From NCBI RefSeq assembly GCF_012273895.1, contig NC_052104.1, forward strand, positions 5,332,001 to 5,396,000: 64,000 bases of DNA. Direction: 5' to 3'. The notes under the pieces were generated by a model. The model searched no databases, was not told the DNA's origin, and saw nothing but the letters and a program-made list of their open reading frames with translations. Numbering within the stretch: position 1 is the stretch's first letter; each line of letters starts with the position of its first letter. The position numbers and the translations under genes are program-made. Below are positions 21,196 through 32,500 of this stretch, piece after piece. Source of the stretch: Zerene cesonia (lineage: Eukaryota; Arthropoda; Insecta; Lepidoptera; Pieridae).

Positions 21196-24100
21196 TTAGA
21201 TTCTTAAAAATATTTTCTTTTCAAATAGAATGTCATGTATTAATTGATTTTCATTGTTTCTTAACTCCACACGTGGGACATCATTTTCGTAATCAATAAT
21301 TTTAGTGTGAAAGGGACCACTTTCAACAAACAATTCTTGATATTCTTTCGCTACGTCTTTTACATTAATATCGGGATTAACTACGATCCCATGAATTTGA
21401 GCACTCACAGAGGCTGGAGGGAGTTCTAAATACTTTTCAGTAATTTCGCGTACATCAGCCAACGAAACTACATCTTCGTTTCCATAATCGACATATTTAA
21501 CTTTGATAAGTCCCTTCATTTCACTGTATGCCAAAATAATAGCTCTATACCAGAGGCCGTCGTCAGGAAAAATAGCAACACAGGGTTTATTCTCGAATAT
21601 TCCATTAAGAGCATTCATATCGGCACAATCATCTTGTAATTCTTTAAACATTTTATCATATAACAACGTTTTGGCTTCATCAAAGACTATGCTTAGCTCG
21701 AGTTTATTGAGGTCTTTTACAAAAGAAATATTACATAGAAATTCGGTTTCCGTATTCACTGGAAAAGCAACAAACTCTTCAGTTGGTGAATTATTTTCCT
21801 CTTCTTCCATGAGTTGATTCCAATCTTTGTGAGCAAAATCTTCTAACTGAATCGATTTCATTGATTCAATGGATTTATTATCGTCTGTCTCGACTATGTA
21901 GTCAGGTCCTGAATCTGATTCATTAATAACGTCTTCGCAGTGTTTTGGCTGTATATTTGGTAGGAACTTTCGTACGACTGCTTTTGAACCATCCGTGTAT
22001 TCAGCCATTTCGAATTCTACCAAGTGATCGTTAATCCAGAGCTTATCAAATTTCAAATCGATCGGTATTAGACCTCCGATAGCTTCGCCCGTAACTTTTA
22101 CGAAACATTGCTTTTCTACTATCGATTTGTGTATATAATCCAGGGTCTGTCTCTTCCATTTTTTTTCGACTGGTTTAATACGATCTAATATACATTTGTG
22201 GGCTTGTATTGGGATCTGGTATAGGGCCACGTTCTTCCTTAAATTTTCAAACGAGCATATTTCCTCATTTCCATAATCGACGTAATGTATTAGGCAACTG
22301 GAAGTTTCGTTATTGACTTCTAAGACCTTGCCTCTATAAAAACGATTATCCAAGTAAAACAATGCAATACAAGGTTCTCCGACCGTCCACTTTGTGAACT
22401 TAGCTTTAGGATCAGGATTTTTAAAACGAACATCGAGGGCTTTTCTTATTAAATCTAATGTGTCCTGTTGGGTGATGTCGTGAAGGTAGACTACGCCGTC
22501 GATATCGATATATCTGAAAAATAAAGATGTTCTGTAAAATATTATACATTTTAAGGTACTTTGACATTCATACCTGTCATTTCCTTCAATTTTGGTTATA
22601 AGTTACAGTGCATATGTATATTTAAATTTAAACTTACGTCGGCATAGCTGTGAATTCTTTGCTTTGTAAAGGTTCCGGTGGTAGCCAATCGGATACAAAA
22701 ACGGTGTTAGCTGCGTCTGGTTTGTCTTCATTTGATTCCTCTTCTTGTATTGGCGAATTAGCGCTGCTCGAGAAAGATTTGTTTGAAATCTTAGCAGTTA
22801 TTGGTTCTAACTGAAGAAAGTCATTTACCGAGCCAGTGTCGTTTAAGAAAGATAGAGTAGCATCTCTTTTGTCTATGCTTTCCTCATCTAGCGATATCTG
22901 GAAGTATACAAATAATAGTTTATTTCGTCGTAAACGTATCAGTGAAATACATAAACATATACAACTATGTGATACACCTATCATACATATATCATTAATC
23001 GGAATACGTTTACCTCTTCAGACTTGTCTGGGATTCCGAGACCTTGCTCAATAATTTTCTTGTTAAGACAACGCCATTCGGAGACGTTAGGTTCGAGCGC
23101 ACCACCTTGAATCGTATGATACACCCATAATTCAACAGGCATACTCTTGCCCTTGAAATTTCCAGTTTTCGTGATAAATATTCTTTGGTAAGCATCGAGA
23201 AGTTCTTTCAGATACTCCTTTGTGAGAGAAGGCCATTCCTCTCCTACAGCTGGCATTACACCATACAAATGGCACATAATGGCTCCGCCACCCACAGACA
23301 TGAACTCTTGCGTTAATTCTCTGAGACTTTGTAAAGGAACCGTTTCAACACACGCAAAGTCGGAATAAAAAACTTTAGCTTTATCGTCATTTATTTCTAG
23401 GATTACAGCACGACGCCAAGTTTTGGATTGTATACACAAGGTGCAACATCGGTCACCGACGTTCCAGCTCTGCGTTGACTTGTCATTCTTCTTCGTATAA
23501 TACTTCTGCATCTTTTCGTACAACTCGTTATACGCCTTTTGTTGTTGCACCAATGATACGTAAAGTAATGACGGAGATTGATAATTTAATACTTTAACTT
23601 CCAGTCTCAATGGTCCTTTATCTTTTGCCTCTAAACCTTTAGTTGGGTGTTGCTTTTGTGGTGTCGAAGGAGTTGGCCTTTTTAAAATTGTTTTGAAGCT
23701 TTCTTCAGTCTGCTTCTTTTGTTCACGGCTTGGTGATTTCTGTGTGTTTACTTGATTTTCTTTGTGAAAGTTTTTGTTGAACATGAATACTCTGTAACAA
23801 AACGCATATTGGAATTTTGAACAACAGGACAATTTATAGTTTTCTCACTATAAGTAATTTTTCAAACATTCTATTAGTTAACTGTTTGTAATAGAGGAAT
23901 TAAAAAAAAATCTACACCAATATTATAAAGCTGAAGAGATTGTTTGTTTGTTTGAACGCACTAATCTCAGGAACTACTGGTCCGATTTAAAAAAATCTTT
24001 CAGTGTTAGATTGACCAATTATTGAAGATGGCTATAGGCTATATATGTACCACGGGCAAATCTGGGCGGAACGCTAGTTATTTATAACTTGGTACTTAAA

Positions 24101-26540
24101 ATAATTTTATTTTGAACAGACACATACCCGAATGTAACAGCAAATTTATGTCTGATCATAAGCTCATTGATACAGACAATATTGTCTTCATCCGTCTTGT
24201 CGTACAAGGTGACACCAAGCGAATTTCTGTTTCTATGGTCCTCGACGTGAAGATCTAGAACGCGGTCCTCGAATTTCTTCAGAAGAGCGACCGACGCCGT
24301 GTTCCACTGCTTGTTTGTGGGAGTGACGCCGGCCAAATGACATTCTGTCGCCTGCGTGCATGTAAATTTGTAATATTAGTGAATGTATCAGAAAAAAAAA
24401 TTTTTAAATAAAATTAATTTGCTTAGGTCACTTAAATTAGAATCATTTAAATATGCGTGAAAGGTAAGTAATGGAACGCTTCATCAATATTCCTGCACAA
24501 AGCTAGCTATATTCTTGATTGAGCTAAATTTTATTTCTAGCTACTGTGGATGTGTGCGTACAACGTGTAATGTGTGTGGGTGGCGGCATGTGTGTGCGTA
24601 TGTACCAGCGCGCAGCGTGGCGCAACGCGGTCTTTTACACGAGGAGCACGTCGCAAGTGTGCTGCGATGTGTGTGTGTGTGAGTGTATGTGTGCGTGTGT
24701 ACCAGTGCGCGCAGCGTGGTGTAGGGCGGCGCGATGCGACGCAGCGCGGTCCAGTGCGCGAGCAGCGCGGCGCCCGTGTCCAGCAGCGCGACGCGCACGC
24801 GGCCGCGGCCGGGCAGCTCGCACACATGCGCGCGCGCCCAGCGCCGCCCCGCGCCGCCTGAACCCCCGCCGCCCCCGCACCGCTCCACGTTCACCACGCA
24901 CACCATACCTGCCAAGCCAACCCGCACGCTCTTTATCCGACTAATAAAAATACACGACCAGTGGTTAAGCGACCGAATCCGATCGAACGAGTCGGCTCCA
25001 CGTTACCTCGCACAACATGCCTGCGTCGCTCACGTTTGTTTATTACCGCGCTTCGCTTATTATTTCTTTATTTCCCCGCTGTGGTAAAAGATGTTACCTG
25101 ACACTAATTATCTAAAGTTATTTAAAACATGTTTGCATGGTGAGAAGTATCTATCTATTAAATAAACGGCGTTAAAAAAATGACAAAAAATTCTCAATGC
25201 GTAGAAAATTCTGTTACTTTTTTTTCGCGTCGTATACAAACAACTCTTTAGCTCCATGGTTTCTGAAACGATCGTCATGGTTGCTTCTGTGTTGAAGTAA
25301 TACCCTATATTTTTCCTATTGAATGAAAAATGAGACTTCGTTAGAATCCGAGGTTGGTACACCATTTACATACCTGAACTAATTTTTACTCATACTTAAA
25401 TATGGAGGGAAGGGAAGGAAAATAATAAATTGCAACCTATCCCTTTATTTATTTTAGGTTCATCAGCTGTTGTTGCTTAAACAATTTCTCTTTATGCAAA
25501 AAAAAAGTGTAGTCTTACACATTACATGCACAACAGTTAAAGATAAACACAATATTCAGAATAAAAAAAAACAAGTATAACTAAGTTGATATCTCTAAAT
25601 GACAAACAAATTAGAATTTATTCATATTAACATTAAATACTTCGTGTTTAGCAGCAAGTATAATATGTGAGTGTAAAATAATAATAAGAGATAAGACGGA
25701 AGAATTGCTATATTTATTATGTAGGTTACAAAGTCTAGAGATCGGCAAGTAGCGACCCAGTACGTTCAGTACAGTAAGTTCGTAATTTGTTTCCGTGAAT
25801 AATGCTTAGATATAATAATCCCTGATTTTGATATCGTCGGATAGGACTTTTAATGTTAAGTTGAGATTCTGAACACGACTTTTCACATAAAAATACTATA
25901 CTTACAAATTGATTAATCAATTTACATTGTTGTGAATAAATTGAATGCCTCACCTTTTTCTGGGAGATAAATACTTCCAGTTTGAAAATTTGCACTATAT
26001 TCTTGATCTAAATCTTCACATAATTTTTCGTAAACGCTTTGCAAGTGGCGCTGTAAAAAACAACAAATTTATAATCAATTAATGAACGGGTAAAATGTAA
26101 AATGCGTAATTTTAAAGATTTTTCTAATCCTTATTAAAAAACGTTCTTAACTATTTCATAATATGTATTTATATTTTTGTACTTTTGTACTCACCATTCG
26201 CACGAAAAAGTGATCTGGGCTCACAACATGTGTAATGTAGACTTCTTCAACAGAATTTAGCTTGAAGTCATTGTTACTGATGAAAATCCTTGGTTTTTCA
26301 ATTACTCCTATAGCCTTTGGATACTGTTAAAATTAATATGACGATATATAAAATAAAGATTAATGAAATTAATGAAAATGTTAAATCGTACCAAACGTAC
26401 AATCAAAATATTCCTATTTACACAATTAGTGTAGATAAGTATATCAAATACATGAGAATTTGCCTACTTGCGGCGGGATACGGATTTCTTTTTCTATTTT
26501 CCAATGCTTTAAGACTAAAATGCAACATTAAACACACACA

Positions 26541-26595
<55 letters not shown>

Positions 26596-29500
26596 GCACA
26601 CACAGGAGCGCGCGCGCCCACACGCCAATCCAAACAACTACGCACTCATTCTAACTTCTAAAATAACAAATTTATTTCGTTTTCCTTTTCTATTAATTAG
26701 GCATAGAATATAATGTAACATTGTTTGAAGGGAGAAGCCACTAGTTCGGCAGTCAGTGTGTCAGTCGTATGAGAGATGTACTTTATTTTATGTCAATAAA
26801 TATGTATTTTATTTTTATGACATATTAACCGGCAACCGATCGGGCAGGAAGGCGCGGCCGTGGAAGTGCAGCGCGTGCGCCACGCTGAGCCCGTGCTCGA
26901 ACGTCGTCACGTCCACCTCCAGCGTCACGCTGTTGGGCGACATCGAGCGGATGCGGCGCACGTGCACCACCGCTTGCTTGCTGGAACGGACACGTTCGCA
27001 ACCGTCATCCCTACTAACCTAGTTCTCCGATTATTTTAATGTATTTTTTACTATTAACTAGCGGTCTTTAGCCTTCCTCAATAAATGGGATATCTAATAC
27101 GGAAATAATTTTTCAAATCGGACCAGTACTTCCTGAGATTAGTGAATTCAAACAAACAAACAAAGTCTCCTTCTAATTCCTCCAAAATAATCTTTTCGAA
27201 ACTAACATGAGATGAAAAGTTGTGAAAATATTATTGAAGAGAATTTTATTAATGGGGGATACATTTTCTACAAAATAACTACCTAACAAAGCGGAACGCG
27301 CAAATAATACATAATAAATATTAAAAATTGTCAAAGGAAATAAGATGCTTCACCGTAATAAAAGGTAGCATCAACGTCTAGCCTCCTTACTGTCTTCTGG
27401 CACAAAAACCACAAAATAAATTCGCGACGCGACGTAAGAGAAATAAACTCCTAGGTTCAACTTTAAATAAAACGCACACAGTGCAGTTCTGATCCTTATA
27501 AGGAAACTTTTTATAACTGGAACACATAAATCATCCGTGCACTTTAAAAATAATATGTTTATACCGTATATTATTTTCAACTAACTGACCCGGCAAACGC
27601 TGTTCTGCCTTACTCTTATCATTTAGGGTTAAAAAATAGATGTTGGCCGATTCTCAGACATATCCAATATGCAGACAAAATTTTATAAGAAGCGGTCCAG
27701 CCGTTTCGGAGGAGTTTGGTAACTAAAATTGTGACACGGGAATTTTATATCTACACTAATATTATAAAGAGGAAAACTTTGTTTGTTTGGTTGTAATGAA
27801 TAGGCTCAAAACTACTGGACCGATTTTAAAAATTCTTTCACCATTCGAAAGCTACATTATCCACGAGTAACATAGACTATATATGTACCACGGGCGAAGC
27901 CGGGGCGAACAGCTAGTATAAGATAAAGTTACTTGTCTATAATATTCTGTATGAGGATGGCGTCCTCGCTCGTCCACGCGCCATTCTTCGGCTGGCAGTT
28001 AGCGAGCGCGCAGTTGATGGCGAACGGCGGCGGGGTGTGCAGGCGCGCGGGGGGCAGCAGGCGTAATCTAGGTAATATATGCATTGCTTATCGGTAATCT
28101 AGGTAACGTATCTATAAAAAAACATTATTAAAAATAGATAAATGAAAGAAAAAAAAAGATACAATATATTTTCAATTACATTTTATATCTTAATTAATTT
28201 AATCATGATTGATATGTTTCTTTGTTATTAAACTGACAAAATGAAATAATATTTTTTAACTCAAGTTCTTGAGAATTTGCAATATTAGAAAATTTTTGAG
28301 GGAAAAAAAGTTTTTACTGAGTTTTCTGTTAGAGATAGAACGCAATTGTTTTCAAACGAAGAGTGAGAGACAGAGAGGGATATAGAGAAAATTAAAACAT
28401 GTGTACTTGTCAATAGTAACAATTTCGGTTCCTCCGAAGTCGATGCAGAACACATGAAATTTGGGTTTGTTATGGTTGCGGCGGTCGATGCTCACTATGC
28501 GACAGCGCATCCACAGATTATCGACTTCATTGTGCACCAAGTATACCTTACCTACAAAATTATGTATCATTAATAATTTTGAGCAAACATAAGGTTATTA
28601 ATTACGAATCTTTGAGTAGTAAATTGATTCAATTAGAATATTCAAAATATTTTTTATGTATAAAAATTAATATACATATGTATATGACTTAATTACTACA
28701 TGCAGGTGAGCTACTTAGATCCATTAATTACAAATAACACAAACTACACCAAATGGTGGTACATATATTTTGAATAATCTTCATTATTTTGCAAATTGTA
28801 CAATGTGAAAGTGTTTGGTATACCAAAGTTTCACATTTAACACTAAACGCACCCTCAGTGACATGGTGAGCGGATGGTGTGGGCAGCGAGATTGCATTGC
28901 GGAATTCTCGTAGTAATTCTTCGACACGTGATTGGTGGCAAGCGCGTTGTACGAAGAAGTTATGGGGATCCACAATGTGCGATATGTATATTAATTCTTG
29001 ACTACCTGTAATAGCACACAATACTGGCCTCTTAACGCTAAAGCGTAGAACCCAAGCCCAGAATTGGACTGTGAAATTTTTTAAATTTAGAAGAATAATG
29101 AATTACTCTGTATTTACTCTGGAATATTATTTACTAGTGAAAAGATTAAATAAGCTTTAATGTGTTCAAAATTTTTCCAAATTATCAAGCAATCAAAAAC
29201 CTATATCATATTTTGTTTGTAATACATACTTTGTGTTCAAAAGAAATTTTTTTATTTTACATCAGCGTATATGAGACCTCAAAAACAATGAAATGACTGG
29301 TTTCCATAACTAAAGAGATGGTAATTCTAATCAGAAATAAATATGTATCTTTTGTTTTTTCACTAACCTTCCTGCAGTTTTGGATATTGACTCTCGGGGA
29401 AGGGCATCACTGGTTGAACAATTGGCTTGGTGTATTGATCATCTGTAAAAATAATTAATTTTAATTTATTATTTCTCTCTTTGATACAACTGATAGGATA

Positions 29501-32500
29501 AAAATGAACGGTTGTGGACAGGTAATTGCATTATTAAAATTATTGAAGACTAGCTGCGCCCCGCGGTATCACCCGCGTAAGTCCGTATCCGTTATTCCAG
29601 TTGTCCGGCTATCAACGTACCAAATTTTATTGCAATCGTTTCAGTAGTTTTTGCGTGAAAGAGCAACAAACGCAGACACAAACTCTCGCATTTATAATAT
29701 TAAGTAGGATAGAACAATCGTGTATTGTATGTCTTCATTTAAGTTCAAGAAATGTATGTGTTAATTGTTTTAACATTATTTTTTAAAATAGCAGCCATTT
29801 TAGTAACAATTACTGATAAGCAAATTTAAATGTGCCTTTGTGTGCTTATAAATTAATTTTAAAAAACATAATAATGCAGTACTCACATGAGCTAGGGTAT
29901 GAGGTGTCACTATTCATAGAATTGATGGATGAACATGAGCCACTCTTTGTCCTATATTTTGGTGCCTGTTTATACAATGTTGGTGTTTTCAAAGGTTCTT
30001 TGTCTTTTGGTTTATTTAATTGACGAACATCTATATATGAATGAAAAATGATTATTCATTAAATATCAATTAACTGATTGAAAGTTCTAAATATTGCATT
30101 TTGCTGTTTAAAAATGTTATTGCCAGATGATTATAGTTGGGATTGATATTAGCTTCTTAATAATATACATAATTTTTTACCAGTGATTTGTTTTAAAAAA
30201 TATTATAATTCGCTCCGGGGCGCGTATAGGGAAGGCAGACAGACACACAAACAAACAAACACAATTTCACATTTATAACATCAGTGTAGTGTAGTCTCAA
30301 CAATACAAAACAACATGTCAACAACTCTCTGTCTGTCTATCTCTACTTCACACCTAAATCACTGAGTCCATTTTGACGAAAATTAGTGCAGAGATAATTT
30401 GTGATCCGAAAAAGGACAAAGTATGGATTTTATCCTGCAAATGCCACGGGAACGCAAGCTATGCGGGGAAAACCCTGGCTGTATCATTAAATTTTTTGAC
30501 AATATGAAGCCCTAGACAGAAAGTTAAAAAAAAAAAAACATGTCATGTATTTCCTGCCTCGTGATCAAATTTTTTCTATTCTTTCAAAATTTCTCATTTA
30601 TAAAGCATTTCAATGCTATAAAACTAAAAATAAATGTCGCAGTATGCAAAATCTACACAAAGTATTATTGAAGAGTGATTTGTAATTTTTATTGTTGTTT
30701 AATCATATACAAATTGTACAGTACCTTGAACTAATTGCGGTGGGTAAACTACAGTAGAGGGGACAGCAGGAATCTCAATTTGCGATTTTTCGACTTCAGA
30801 TGTTGAGCATAATTTATATTCAAAATTTCCATTCCCTTCAAGGTGGACATAATCTTTTAATTTATCACATAATTCGTCATTAACAGTTATCCTGCAAAAT
30901 TATTATTATTTACATAAGAGTTTATTTTGGATTGTATAAACACACAAAGTAAAAATTAGTTTAATGTGTTTGAAATAAGATAATTAAATCTTTATACCAT
31001 GGTGAATGAGCTTCTTCAAATAGTTTCATGATTGAAAGATACCTATATTCTATACAATTTAATGTATGGTGCTAAATTCTGCTTTTATATTGAATTGTAT
31101 CTATATGTGCTAAAGAAGATTATTATTGAAAATATTCAAAGCAAGTCACATAAACATTTAATCAGATTTAATATAGACAATATTAGATCATGATATATAT
31201 AGTTGCATTTAAATATACAGATAATATAAAGGAAGGACATACTTGAGAGGTTCTCGTTCATCATTTATTTTTAAATACCATGGTAGTTGAAGAATTTCTT
31301 TTGCATCTTTAAGAATTGCGGATATATTGGCCTAAAACACATTGCAAAATGATATATTTCATGTAAAAATTAAAATACCGATTAAGATGTTTTCATTGTG
31401 TTACTTACTCTGCAACGTTAAAAGAATTATCAAATGTTATTAAGCAACTGAATATTATTTCATATGGCATACCTCTTTAAGTTGGTTTGCATCTAGAGAT
31501 GTGATCACATTGAGGAATGTTTTGGATTTTTTAATAGAATTTTCAACATCACTTCTTGCTTTCAGCAAAGATTCTTTTTCACATGATTTTGCTTTCATTA
31601 GAGTGTGAATTATTTTATCCTTATGAGATTGAATTTGAGCAAACATTTTTGAATATTGGTGTTCAATATCATTTATCATTTTAGTGATATCAGATGGTGC
31701 AGCTTCATTTTGTAAATTCAACAATATGTTTCCAATATCCTAAATAAATATGTTTATATTAGATGAAACTCTAAATGTGTGAAAAAATGTTTATTTTGTT
31801 AAAATCCTTAAAAACTTACAACTGCAGTTTTAGTTAGTCTTCTGTAAAGTTCATCAATTTTGGGTGATATTTCTGATAATTCAGTTAAGAAATCTTCATT
31901 CTGAAATTGAGTGGTAATATGCCATATTATATAAGTACTGGAAAATCCCGTTTATCCCAAATTATTGGAACAGCAGCCATTTGGCAGTGGGAAAATCCAG
32001 TATCTTTATAAATAAAAGTTTTGAAACTTTGTTTTGGTTAAACAGATTTGTATATATATGTGATTCAGATAACAATCTTGAGGACTTTATGTGTTAGATT
32101 TTTACATAAATTTGCGTCATTCTTGACTTATATAGCCACTGAAACTTATTTAACACTAGAATAAAACAAAATATAAAGAATTTTATCAGAATCATGATAC
32201 AGAATTTTTTGAGTTGAATACAAAAATCATACCACTTCATTAATAGAGACAACATCATGAGATTTGCAAGATTTTTCTCCACCAACCATGAAACAATCCA
32301 TACAAATAGGTTTTACACAAGATTTGCAGTAGTAATCCAATGGTTTTTCCTTATGAATTTTACATGTGCTAGATTTGATCTTCATTCCTAAAATATTACA
32401 TTTATTACAAATATATACATTGTATAGGTATCACAAACATAAAATCTGTTCTACATACCAATATTTTCTAGAACATGGTTTTGAAAAATAACAAAGTTTT

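Noticed and set aside
21503..21817. Plus-strand frames opposite qin exons 20-22
   Set aside because: Shadows of the Tudor coding sequence on the other strand.
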